Source: Candidatus Pantoea bituminis
Lineage (GTDB): Bacteria; Pseudomonadota; Gammaproteobacteria; Enterobacterales; Enterobacteriaceae
DNA: 64,000 nt
Direction of reading: 5' to 3'
Assembly: GCF_018842675.1 (NCBI RefSeq)
Contig: NZ_JAGTWO010000002.1
Span: forward strand, 224,841 to 288,840
Part shown: in pieces, positions 41,327-50,317 of the stretch
Numbering within the stretch: the first letter of the stretch is position 1
Layout of the letters: each line of letters starts with the position of its first letter
The notes under the pieces: model-generated
Databases searched by the model: none
Told to the model about the DNA's origin: nothing
What the model saw: only the letters and a program-made list of their open reading frames with translations
Made by a program: the position numbers and the translations under genes

Positions 41327-42238
41327 TTATCTTATGTTGCAATCTGGGACAGACATCAAAAATTGCAGTAGCTTTTCCGCCTCCGGCTGCAGCGGTTTTT
41401 TAGCATTGACTCCTAATCTAAGGGTTCGCTTTCCCCAGTCATCCAGTATGTCTACTGCTTTTAAAGACGTCCCCAGAAGAGCGGGTGTGATTGCACCAAT
41501 CGGCAAAATTCCAATCCCGAGCCCCGCCTGTATCATTCGACATACGGCATCAAAGCTTGTCACCTGAATGTTAACTTTTAAAATGTGCCCTGCGGCAAGA
41601 GCCGCATCCGTTATCCGACGAAGTAAGGAGCTACCCTGATTTAGCGCGACGTAATCCCATGACAACGTATCCGTGAATGTTATCTCGTGATGCTTAGCCA
41701 GAGGGTGTCCAATGGGCACGAGTAAAACAAGCCTGTCCTGCCGCCAGGGATAGGTTTTTAACGAAGTTGCATCTACATTATCTGCAAAAATTCCAATATC
41801 AACGCGGCCAGAATCGACTGACTCGATGACCTCTTCACTCAAGGCTTCTTCAAGGTGTATACGTATCCCCGGGCTATGCTGAAAGAAAGCAGCAAGATCT
41901 TCAGGTAAAAACTGAATTACCGCTGAAACATTTGCGGCGATCCGAACATGTCCTATTGCACCCTGAGCATAATCTTTCAGCTCACTCGCCATTGAATTCA
42001 CACTCTCGAGAAGGGAGCGAGCGTGTCGAAGTAGACCCTGCCCGGCCGCCGTCAGCTCCATTCCTCTTGCGTGGCGAATGAATAGCTGGCAGTTCAGATT
42101 GCGCTCCAGTTCAGCGATTCGCTTACTCGCCGCTGAAAGTGTGATACTGGAACTGGCTGCGGCTTTAGTCAGACTTCCTGAGTCAGCAGCAATAATAAAT
42201 ATACGCAATGTATTCAGATCAAAATGACTGGTACTCAA
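41327..42238 (-). CDS. LysR-type transcriptional regulator
   Basis: This is a full-length, 303-residue regulator: HTH at about 8-65 (LNTLRIFIIAADSGSLTKAA, TLSAASKRIAELERNLN), effector domain with GRVDIGIFADNVDA and the C-terminal GLGIGILPIGAI. It lies directly upstream of, and in the same direction as, the CoA-transferase operon and is probably its regulator. It resembles the LysR gene at 18783 in both domains, which suggests an old duplication. Confidence 0.86.
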   Translation of the reverse strand: MSTSHFDLNTLRIFIIAADSGSLTKAAASSSITLSAASKRIAELERNLNCQLFIRHARGMELTAAGQGLLRHARSLLESVNSMASELKDYAQGAIGHVRIAANVSAVIQFLPEDLAAFFQHSPGIRIHLEEALSEEVIESVDSGRVDIGIFADNVDATSLKTYPWRQDRLVLLVPIGHPLAKHHEITFTDTLSWDYVALNQGSSLLRRITDAALAAGHILKVNIQVTSFDAVCRMIQAGLGIGILPIGAITPALLGTSLKAVDILDDWGKRTLRLGVNAKKPLQPEAEKLLQFLMSVPDCNIR

Positions 42239-42349
42239 TTGGCTAACCTCTGAGGCAAAAACTATCGTGTAGAGGGTGACCTGCCCCCTTTATTAGATAC
42301 AACCCTCAGTCAGTATATCGGTTTGTTTACTGCCGGGTTCCCCGTTTTG

Positions 42350-43190
42350 CTACCGGGCTATAGACTCTGATGGCATCTGATAATTCAGGGCTGAATGTGG
42401 ACGACACCCGTTTTAATCCTTCCGCCAGTCATTAGTGATTTTTATGGCGTAAACAATATCGCTGCACGCGTGATCATTCAGGCATTCATCGCAAAAGCGA
42501 CCGTTAAAACTCGCAATAAATTCGTTCTGCGTTGGCTTGCCCGGCTAGATTAAACGCAGCTCCACGCCATGCTCAAAGGTCCGTTGATCCAGCGCACGAC
42601 AAGTAAATTCCGTCCTCTGGTCGGTTCTTATCGTCGCCGAATAGCTTTGAGACAGTGTAATGCTCATGATACGTGAACGTCTGAAATCCCGAAAGCGGCG
42701 GTGATCGTCAGGCATTCCTTCGTAAAATGATCCACACAGGTCAGGCGCTTAATCCAGCGGCTGCTGGCGAGTGCATCCATGATAAAATCCATCGATCCGG
42801 CCAGATTCGGAGCATTAGGGCGCAGAAGCGGAATTTGCTCTGTCGCCAGCCCGTTACGGCGGCGTCTGCGTTTTACGACCAGGTCGTTAACATGATAAAT
42901 GCGGTATACCTGACTGTGATTGACGTGAATTCCCTCTCGACGCAGTAGCTGCCATATGCGCCGGTAACCAAAATGTCGACGTTCAGGCGCCAGTTCAGTG
43001 ATGCTAACAGACCAGCGGGCGTTAGTAGCCGGACGTTGAGCCTCATAGCGGAAGGTTGACAGTAGTAAATCTGTCAGCCTGCAGATGACGTTGCGACAGA
43101 CCCGTTGCCTCACACATGACTTCTACGGTTTCCCTCTTCTGATCTGTCGTCAGAACTTTCGGCCCGGAGTTACCTGATGCGCCTCCTTAT
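42350..43190 (-). mobile_element. Decayed IS3-family (IS407-like group) element
   Basis: The clearest part is 42664-43113, which reads ERRHFGYRRIWQLLRREGIH, GLATEQIPLLRPNAPN, MDFIMDALASSRWIKRLTC and ECLTITAAFGIS, the N-terminal half of an orfB transposase. Further weak matches extend to both sides (an FNGRFRDECL-like segment near 42490). Stops and gaps are frequent and orfA is missing. It separates the dicarboxylate operon from the replication region. Confidence 0.72.
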
Positions 43191-43199
43191 CCGATCCAG

Positions 43200-43660
43200 T
43201 CAACTGGCTGTAGAAAGTTTTTGCCTCTGTCGGCTTGTATCTGTATCACCTGTCTTTCATATTCTCTGAAAATATCGACACACCATCGAGCATAGTATTC
43301 AACAGTTTTACATCCGGTCGCATTGCTATCAACCTGCTCACTACTTTGCCAATCAAACAATAGTTAACTGGTGGCAGAGCCTGTTGGGGCATGACAGTTA
43401 AGTCTACTGATATTTGCGCTGGATGTGACGGAAAGAAACAGAGTGCAGTTCCAGATGTTTGGTCTAAAAGACTTTCTAATGCTGAGGCAAGTAAATAGCG
43501 TGTAAACCGTTACCTCACAATGTGGCTTCTAAGCCGATGTGTCATAGTTGCCATTTTATTAACGTCGATCTGCGAAATTCTAAAATGGTGAGCGTCCTAT
43601 CGTTTACTGTAGGGTAGCGAGGCTTTGAACAAGCCGACAGGCGCGGCAGGCTTTCTTTAT
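43200..43660. other. Unassigned stretch between IS relic and origin
   Basis: There are no supported genes. It contains stops in all frames and no clear repeats other than the beginning of the GATC cluster that follows. Confidence 0.4.
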
Positions 43661-43678
43661 CAACATATCTACAGGGTA

Positions 43679-43740
43679 GATCAATTCTTTGAAGATCATT
43701 AGAAGATCAATATGAGATCATTAGAAGATCCAAAGAGATC
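43679..43740. other. Origin: phased GATC cluster
   Basis: Six GATC sites start at 43679, 43694, 43705, 43716, 43727 and 43737, spaced 10-15 bp. The unit AGATCATTAGAAGATC occurs twice, 22 bp apart. An AT-rich run follows (TTATATATATATG). This is the layout of an unwinding region with Dam/SeqA control in iteron plasmids. Confidence 0.7.
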
Positions 43741-43785
43741 ACTAATGTTATATATATATGATTTAAAAGATAAAATTACTACTTT

Positions 43786-43910
43786 GGGTATTCACTTTCA
43801 TGAGGAAGGCATCCACTTTCATGATAAAGGTATTCACTTACATGAAAAGAGGATTTACTTTCATGTAAAAGGTCTCTACTTTCATGAGAAAAAGGTATTC
43901 ACTTTCATGA
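43786..43910 (+). repeat. Six upstream iterons of the replication origin
   Basis: The consensus GGTATTCACTTTCATGA recurs at about 43787, 43808, 43829, 43851, 43871 and 43894. The spacing is 20-23 bp, that is about two helical turns. The copies vary by a few bases. They lie between the AT-rich GATC region and repA, as expected for initiator binding sites. Confidence 0.88.
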
Positions 43911-43935
43911 TAAATGAGTTTTGCTGGCCTGAGGG

Positions 43936-43944
43936 TGTGGATAA
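43936..43944 (-). promoter_or_regulatory. Perfect DnaA box at the repA start
   Basis: TGTGGATAA is the exact complement of TTATCCACA. It sits between the GAGGG ribosome site (43931-43935) and the GTG start at 43945. Confidence 0.7.
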
Positions 43945-44829
43945 GTGGCAAAAGACAGTGCAATCATCGACATAAGCAATCCCTTTGCGATTGTCAGAAA
44001 GGATTCAGAAACAGTTTATCTACTGGAACCAAACAGCAATAAGACCGTTCAGCCGGTTGCTTTGCTGCGACTTAGCGTTTTTACACCTGTCGCACCGCGC
44101 GAGAAGGGAAAGCGCGATTTTATGATCGACGCTTCAGATGAGCTTTCAAGCCTTGAAGTTGCTCAGCGTGAAGGGTATACGAATATTAAAATTCAAGGAG
44201 CTAAGCTCAGTATGTCTACGGATTTTAAGACGTGGCTGGGCATCATCATGGCTTTTTCCACCTATGGCTACAGTAACGAAACGATCCGCCTTCCGTTTAC
44301 GGAGTTTGCAAAGATGTGCGGCATTAAATCTGCCGATTTAAACATCCGCTCGCGCAAGCGCCTGCATGATTCTCTGTTCAACATTTCCAGTGTCACGCTC
44401 GCTTTCAGCAGCAAAGACGGTAAGAAATCCATGTTCTCGCATCTTGTGCAGCGCGCTGTGCTGAACATGAATACCGATACGGTGGAGATCACCGCGGACA
44501 GCAACCTCTGGGAGCTCTACCGTTATGATCATAAGGTTTTGCTGGGCCTTAAAGCGCTGTCAGAGCTCTCTAGGAAGGAGGCTGCGCAGTCATTGTACAT
44601 CTACTTCGAAAGCATGCCTCCCGGCACGTTGTACATCTCAATGAAGCGTCTGCGTGAGCGTCTCGCTTTAGGATCGCCCGTTAAACTGCAGAACTCGATC
44701 ATTCGGCGCGCGATGACCGATCTCAAAAAGATAGGCTACATCGACTTTATTGAACTTAAGAAAGGTCGAGAGATTCAGTTCGTCATTAATAGTCGCTCAC
44801 CTAAGCTCCAGCCGTTACCCGGTCACTAA
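43945..44829 (+). CDS. repA: Replication initiator protein, Rep_3 superfamily
   Basis: The protein is 294 residues from GTG 43945 and consists of two winged-helix domains typical of iteron-plasmid initiators. Seen are LLRLSVFTPVAP, TWLGIIMAFSTYGYSNETI, KRLHDSLFNISSVTLAFSS in the first domain, and SMKRLRERLALGSPVKLQN, RRAMTDLKKIGYIDFIEL in the second. It binds the flanking iterons and opens the origin, and probably represses its own promoter through the upstream iterons. The nearest known relatives are RepFIB-like initiators of large enterobacterial (Pantoea-type) plasmids, by recollection of family sequence. Confidence 0.86.
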   Translation: MAKDSAIIDISNPFAIVRKDSETVYLLEPNSNKTVQPVALLRLSVFTPVAPREKGKRDFMIDASDELSSLEVAQREGYTNIKIQGAKLSMSTDFKTWLGIIMAFSTYGYSNETIRLPFTEFAKMCGIKSADLNIRSRKRLHDSLFNISSVTLAFSSKDGKKSMFSHLVQRAVLNMNTDTVEITADSNLWELYRYDHKVLLGLKALSELSRKEAAQSLYIYFESMPPGTLYISMKRLRERLALGSPVKLQNSIIRRAMTDLKKIGYIDFIELKKGREIQFVINSRSPKLQPLPGH

Positions 44830-45061
44830 GGTATTCACTTTCATGAAAGAGGCAATACGGTCTCTGCTTTCATGAAAGCATCTTAGTAAAGGTCTCCACT
44901 TTCATGTAACCAAGCTTCGGGGGTATCTGTTTCCATGTCTTACCTGGAAAGTATCCAATTTTTTGCATAAATACCTTCCTTCTGAGTTCATCTGCCCGTA
45001 CATGCATTTGAAAGGGTTCTACTTTCATGAAGGGGACTGCCGAAAGGTATTCACTTTCATG
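44830..45061 (+). repeat. Downstream iterons, direct orientation
   Basis: Copies begin at 44830 (perfect), 44859, 44891, about 44922 (degenerate), 45014 and 45046. The spacing is irregular. Such arrays downstream of the initiator gene usually serve copy-number control and incompatibility. Confidence 0.78.
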
Positions 45062-45088
45062 CAAACCTCATATTTCTGGTCGCTCGTA

Positions 45089-45199
45089 CAGGAAAGTAGA
45101 GACCATACCTCCAGTACAGTCAACATTGTTCATGAAAGTGAATACCGTTAAGCCCTCAGAATAACGTTTCTTATGCCAGACATTATGAAAGTGAATACC
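45089..45199 (-). repeat. Downstream iterons, inverted orientation
   Basis: Inverted copies are CAGGAAAGTAGAGACC at 45089-45104, CATGAAAGTGAATACC at 45131-45146, and TATGAAAGTGAATACC at 45184-45199. Together with the direct copies this gives head-to-head arrays. Confidence 0.75.
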
Positions 45200-45438
45200 T
45201 TCATAGAAAATTAGGTGTGTAAGTATACGCCATCATTATGTGCATTATTTTTATAAACTAGTGTGATTCTTAAGGCGAGCTGAATCAGCACTCATGCACG
45301 GCCAGGCCTGGAATGCTCGGTGCTCATTTCGTTGCGCTCTATCTTAATTTACTTCCGCGCATTGCGCGATATCGCAATAGCGCCGCTAAGGGTTAATTGA
45401 CTGGCTATAGTGAACGATTTTCGTGCTCAGTATCGTCT

Positions 45439-45454
45439 CATGAAAGTGAATACC
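45439..45454 (-). repeat. Isolated inverted iteron
   Basis: CATGAAAGTGAATACC is a perfect inverted match to the consensus. It lies 240 bp from the main group. Confidence 0.7.
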
Positions 45455-45579
45455 TTTCTGGACATGTTACCTGATAGTCACTTATTCCGGTTGAATATCT
45501 GTCTTTAGATGAGCGTAATGTCCCTTTCACCATGGTAGAGGAGGCTCAAATTTCCTGCAGAATTCAAACAGCGTTGCCA

Positions 45580-45900
45580 TCTGAATATGAGAGATCATGT
45601 GACTTCTGTTTCTTAACAGTCTGCGCCGTGATGTCCGTGCAGCCCGACTCGGTCGTGCCCTGTCCGTGTGCGCCATGGACATGATCTGCACCGACCATTA
45701 ATTACTAGCACTTAAGGCTACCGCCCTGTTCCACTAGTTTGCTGACTCGACGCAGCACGACTTCATCTACACGTTGTGAAACGCCGGCGAGCGGCTCAAT
45801 GAAGTACTAGCGCTGCGTTGGTGGGATTTCCGGCTCAACGGTGTAACTTTGCACGTGGTGATACGTACCGCCAAGTAGCGCCGATCTTAGCCTGTTTTCC
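45580..45900 (+). pseudogene. Tyrosine recombinase (ResD-like) relic
   Basis: Fragments read SLRRDVRAARLGRALSVCAM and, further on, NAGERLNEVLALRWWDFRLN, where GERLNE-LAL carries the first catalytic Arg of the tyrosine recombinase family. The pieces lie in one broad reading direction but several stops interrupt them. Plasmids of this type often carry a multimer-resolving recombinase next to repA, so this is probably its remains. The catalytic C-terminal part is missing. Confidence 0.5.
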
Positions 45901-46126
45901 AGAAGCTATTTTTCAGGATTTTCACTCATGAACCTGTACAGCATTCTTTTCTTGGAATAACTCGCTGCTGGGCCTGTGAACATCACAGCAATAAATGTAT
46001 GCCGGAATCATCAAATATTCGTAATATCCGGTATTTACAGAATTACGATTATAAGTTTATACGACTTTACTCTTTTGCGATTATGTGACATTGTTCCTTA
46101 AAGTCGCATTTACGCTTTTAAGTTTA
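45901..46126. other. Unassigned AT-rich stretch before the partition remnant
   Basis: No gene is seen. Sequence homologous to ParF begins only at about 46127 (KLARSAI), so a rearrangement boundary lies near here. Confidence 0.45.
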
Positions 46127-46485
46127 ACAAACTTGCTCGTTCTGCAATTATGGCAGCCGATCTAGTTTTAATTCCCGTCCAGCCGAGTCCTTATGATGTA
46201 TGGGCGGCTGAAGAAGTTGTAAACCTAATTAGCGAAGCCAGAATATATAAAGAAACCCTTAAATCTGTATTTGTGGTTAATCGTAAAATTACAAATACGG
46301 CAATTGGTCGCGATGTTGTGGAAGCCTTGGCAACGTATAAGACACGGGTACTGAATAATACTGTCTCTCAGCGGGTAGTGTTTGCTGAGGCTGCGGGTCA
46401 GGGTAAGGCAGTGCTTGAGCTGGGTGAATCCTCTGCAGCTAATGAAATTAAAGCGCTGGTTAAAGAAATACTGGAGATCGAATAA
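46127..46485 (+). pseudogene. parF: 5'-truncated ParF/ParA partition ATPase
   Basis: The reading LARSAIMAADLVLIPVQPSP, then NRKITNTAIGRDVVEAL and a normal C-terminus, match the last ~115 residues of small (type Ib) partition ATPases of about 210 residues. The N-terminal half with the deviant Walker A (KGGxGKT) and Walker A' motifs is absent, so the product cannot bind ATP as a ParF. The open frame starts at ATG 46150. It overlaps parG by a few bases, so the pair structure is preserved. Confidence 0.7.
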
Positions 46486-46721
46486 TGACAGGTAAAAAAG
46501 TGAACTTTTCGCGCAGGGCTGAAAGAACCGTTTCGGCTGATGCCTGGGTTGAAAATCGTGAACCGCCTTCAGAACAGCCAGAGCAGGAAAAAATGAAGCG
46601 CCTGACCATTGACGTAACGGAGAGCCTGCACAAGGCCATTAAGTCAACCTGTGCAAGCCGTGGCACCAAGATTGCTGATGAGGTCAGGGAACTTCTTCGG
46701 GAAAAGTATCAGCCTGACTAA
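46485..46721 (+). CDS. parG: ParG-like ribbon-helix-helix partition protein
   Basis: This 78-residue protein has a basic, flexible N-terminus followed by RLTIDVTESLHKAIKSTCAS and GTKIADEVRELLREKY, a ribbon-helix-helix dimerisation and DNA-binding fold. ParG proteins bind centromere and operator sites and stimulate ParF. It overlaps the truncated parF end. A repeat array that could hold its binding site begins just after its stop. Confidence 0.75.
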   Translation: MTGKKVNFSRRAERTVSADAWVENREPPSEQPEQEKMKRLTIDVTESLHKAIKSTCASRGTKIADEVRELLREKYQPD

Positions 46722-46730
46722 TTTGATGTT

Positions 46731-48290
46731 ACATCGTTTTGACGTAAATAAAGAAAAGTAGAAATGCGATAAAACAGAAACACAGAAGCACAAATACCTT
46801 CGGTTTGTGCTTTTGCTTACTGTCGGGAACTCAGAGAAACGAATGTTGTATGATGGCTATAAAATCTCGTGCATTATCTGCTGTACCCTTTCAAAGCATG
46901 GATAGCAAGCCACAATGTACTGTGTCCAGGTAGGCCTAATTTATGCGTCAGACAAATAAATCCAGTGATATCGTATTAACGTAAATGCAGAAATACGTAA
47001 TCACAGGCACTTGCAACCTTTACTGAAACCCAATTTGCGGTAAATCATAAAACCGCTGCCAGTATCTCTCGTAAAATCTGCCTCAGCTTCTCAACCTCTT
47101 GGCTAGCGGACCACAACAGTATCACTGTCCGGATAGCTCTGGGTTAAGTATCAGCCATGAATTAAAAGTAAAATCGCATAAACGTAAATACAGAAATAAA
47201 GAAAAGCGATTATGCAAAACAAAGATGTAAAGATTCTTGCGACTTATGCAGCTATTTTATTGGGGCGATCAGCAAATGTGTCGTATAAACCGGCAACGGA
47301 TTCCTGTCATGAGCCACGATGTCCTGACGTTGACCGCAGTCGGGCGTGTTTGATTCTAAATAGCGCAGCGCAGAGTATAAGACAGCAGAGCCAATTTTAT
47401 CGTAAAAACAGAAATGCGATTATACAGAAAGAAGGAACGCTTAGACTTGCGGCTTGTTTAAGCATTCTTCAGTGTAGATTACAGAACATGTTGTATAAGG
47501 CAGGGCCAATATCTCGCGTTTTATCAGTCTTGACTTTTAAAAGTTTGGCCACAGTCATAATGTATCAATGCCCAGTTTCCTGTGACATATATACCAGCCG
47601 GATTAATTTATAAAAAATCGTATTAACGTAAATGCAGAAAAAAGAAACATAGATGTTTGAGGCTTGCGTAACTGTTCTCCTGTTTAATCACAGAGCGCGT
47701 TGTACACGGGGTTAATAGTATGCGTTTTATCAGTCATAGCTTTTCAAAAACCTGACCACAGGCAAAACACACCTTTGTCCAGCTTGCTCAGGTATAAGTG
47801 CCAGCTGAGCATTTTCAAACCGCATCGCATAGACGTAAATGCAGAAAAACAGAAATACGATAATGCAGAAAAGATAACGTACCGGCATTGCGGCTTGGGC
47901 TGGTATTTTTTTGGCGATTAACAGATGTGTCGTGTAAACCGGCAACAGAGTTAACCTGTCATGAGCCATGGTTTTCCAACGATCAGGTCGGCAAATCAGG
48001 GAGCTAAATAGAAGTCGCGTAGGGACAAATACCGGACAGCCAGTTACACTATATCGTTTTAACGCAAATACAGAAAAAAGAAAAACGATTATACAGAAAT
48101 GAAGAAATGCAGAAGATAGAACCTAAGCTTCAACCTTACTTTCAGTACATCAACGAAACGCGTCATGTAAGGCAGCGATAATTTCTCGCGTTTCATCTGC
48201 CATGGTTTCTCGATACCCTGACCGACAAACCACAACGTCCCTCTGCCAGCTTTGTTAAGTCTGCCCATAATACGCATCAGCGCCTCGCTG
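46731..48290. repeat. Seven-unit array of about 220-bp degenerate repeats
   Basis: Each unit starts with an A-rich element close to ATCGTATTAACGTAAATGCAGAAA. These lie at about 46731, 46969, 47172, 47398, 47616, 47823 and 48051, spaced 203-238 bp. The rest of each unit aligns by eye with the 3' end of the adjacent umuC relic (for instance CTCGCGTTTTATCAGTCATGG and CCTGACCACAGGCAAAACACA). No long frame is conserved. The array may be a partition site, a by-product of repeated umuC tail duplication, or both. Confidence 0.75.
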
Positions 48291-48780
48291 TTAGCCTTTG
48301 GTTTTAACTTATCAAACAGGCCTAACTGCGCGACGCTACTATTATAAAAATTGTCCAGCCTAATACCTGCCTTCACGTATCGCGGAGCGTCAGCCCACAT
48401 TTGTTAAAAAACAGATATGGCCATCTTAATGATCTCTCTGGTGTCATTTGTAGGGATCTGACATTTTGCTGATCCATGAGGGGGCCAATATTCCCCGCTT
48501 TAGTCATATCCATTGGTGCGAAAAAAACGATAAACTGTCCAGCAATACTGCTTTTCTCCGTGGAGCTTTTCAGCGGCACGTTCGGCAAAAACGCACAGTA
48601 ATTGACGAACTTCATCCTTACTCGTGACTTTAGTCCCGTAAGATAGGCTGCACACGATTTGCTGCTTGTTTGACGGAATTTCCTCTAGCTTCAGGCAGCA
48701 TTCTCCCCGTAGCTCTCTGACGCTGCGCTCCAGAACAACGTTCAAATTCTTGCGGATGAAAACTCTGTTAACCGCTTGTA
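48089..48780 (-). pseudogene. umuC: umuC relic, C-terminal part only
   Basis: Fragments in shifting frames read VLERSVRELRGECCLKLEEI, FAERAAEKLHGEKQYC, AGIRLDNFYNSSVAQLGLFD, ANSEALMRIMGRLN, TLWFVGQGIEKPWQMKRE and LSLPYMTRFVDVLKVR. All belong to the little-finger and C-terminal part of the error-prone polymerase V subunit. The N-terminal catalytic palm is missing and frameshifts occur near 48400 and 48600. It is not functional as a polymerase. Its tail is repeated to the left in the array. Confidence 0.75.
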
Positions 48781-49280
48781 TAATTTACAGAAGCGTGAGT
48801 TACGTTTACTTTCAGCGTTAGCTGGCGTCAGCCATTGTGGTTTCTGGGCTTTACGGCTCGGGAGCGGACAGCGGATATCAACGCTCCCTGCATCAGCAGT
48901 AGGCCGGGCATTCACTGGTCATAAAAGACGTGGCTGCTAGGAACCGAACGGTTTTACCCGTCCATGGAGAAGGCATTTTCATCTCCTGTTGCCTTGTTTC
49001 GTTCTCAGTAAACTTTCGCCGTGCAGAAACCAAGCATATGTGCGGTCTCGCGAAAGTCTCAGAGCTAAACGTCCGCCCCCGGCGTCTTACGGGCTGCAGT
49101 TTTGCGCTTTTTTCCTGAGTGCTGATCATCTATGAGAACGGAAAACGTTACATCTAGCGCGCAAGATATCCGCCGTCCTGTTATTAGGCCTTCAGTGAAT
49201 ATCGTTTACCGGGATCCGCTTAATTGCTAAACTGAATACAGATTTTCGCCGTATTCAGGCATACAAACAGGATTACGAAC
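48781..49280. other. Unassigned spacer before ietA
   Basis: No supported gene; short frames on both strands lack family resemblance. It should contain the promoter of the ietAS operon. Confidence 0.45.
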
Positions 49281-50317
49281 GTGGCAAGCGCAGACCAGCT
49301 AAAGGCACTGATTAAATCGCACATAAGCCGCGATGATAGTCACTTTTATTCAGTGGCTATGCAGGTCGCTGCGCATGAAGCCAGACAGGGCCACGGCCGG
49401 CTTGCGGAAGAACTCCTGAGCATGCTGGATAAAGGTAAGGCGAAGCTTGCCGCTGATAAAGGTGGGAAACTTGTCCCACTGTCGAATGCCGCGAAGTCCC
49501 GCACTGAGCTGGGTAACTTGTTAAGCGTCAGTGAACCCGATGATCGTATTGCTGATATGGTGCTCAGTAATTCAGCCGAAGCACAGTTGAACCGACTTGT
49601 TCGTGAACAGCGTATGATGACACGTATCCGTGAACATGGTCTTTCTCCTCGTCGTAAAGTACTGCTGGTGGGGCCTCCCGGAACGGGAAAAACCCTGACT
49701 GCTTCAGTGCTGGCGGGCGAGCTGGGCATTCCGCTGTTTCAGGTGCGTTTTGATGCCCTGATCACAAAATTTATGGGGAAACGGCCGCCAAGCTCCGTCA
49801 GATTTTTGATGCGATGGTCGATATCCGCGGCGTTTATTTTTTCGATGAGTTCGACGCTATCGGCTCGCAACGGGGACTGGCAAACGACGTCGGTGAGATC
49901 CGCCGCGTGTTGAATAGCTTTTTGCAGATGATCGAGCAGGATAACTCTAACAGCGTCATTGTTGCTGCAACGAACCATCCTGAGATCCTTGATTATGCTT
50001 TGTTCAGACGCTTTGATGATGTCGTTGAATATCACCTGCCCACATTGGATCAGGCGCTTGAGCTGCTGCGCACCAGGCTTGACGATTTCATTCCTAAGCC
50101 TTTCAGGAAAGCCGGGCTGGAAAAATTACTCGCCGGACTCAGTTACGCAGAAATCTGCCGCGCGGCAGATGAGTCGATGAAAGAAGCGCTAATGAGTGAC
50201 AAAAACAGCGTGGATCTGGTGCTGCTGGAAAATGCTCTACAGGAACGGCATCAGGTCAGCCAGAAGCTGATAAATAACGGAAATTATAAATTAAATCATG
50301 ACGGAACCAGCCGCTAA
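49281..50317 (+). pseudogene. ietA: IetA-like AAA+ ATPase, one-base frameshift
   Basis: This is the ATPase of an ATPase/subtilase pair. GTG 49281 follows AGGATTACGAAC. Walker A GPPGTGKT is at about residues 131-138. After the break come Walker B GVYFFDEFDAI, sensor 1 VIVAATNHPEILD, and the arginine finger segment FRRFDDVVEY. One G is missing in the G4 run at 49775-49778; adding it gives KFMGETAAKLRQIFDAM and a protein of about 346 residues. As read, the ATPase stops before Walker B. The gene overlaps the protease start by 20 bp. IetA of Agrobacterium pTiC58 is the antitoxin-like partner of IetS. Confidence 0.83.

Noticed and set aside
43712..43975. 87-codon frame with repeated HFHEEG/HFHDKG motifs
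   Set aside because: It is a translation of the iteron array; the peptide repeat comes from the DNA repeat, not from a gene.
43786..45454. Possible CRISPR array
   Set aside because: Repeats are 16-17 bp at 20-23 bp steps without unique spacers, occur in both orientations and flank repA. They are iterons.
47212..47613. 133-codon plus-strand frame within the repeat array
   Set aside because: It crosses unit boundaries of the 220-bp repeat and is not kept in other units.
48893..49129. Short frames on both strands before ietA
   Set aside because: They mirror each other and neither has a ribosome site or family match.
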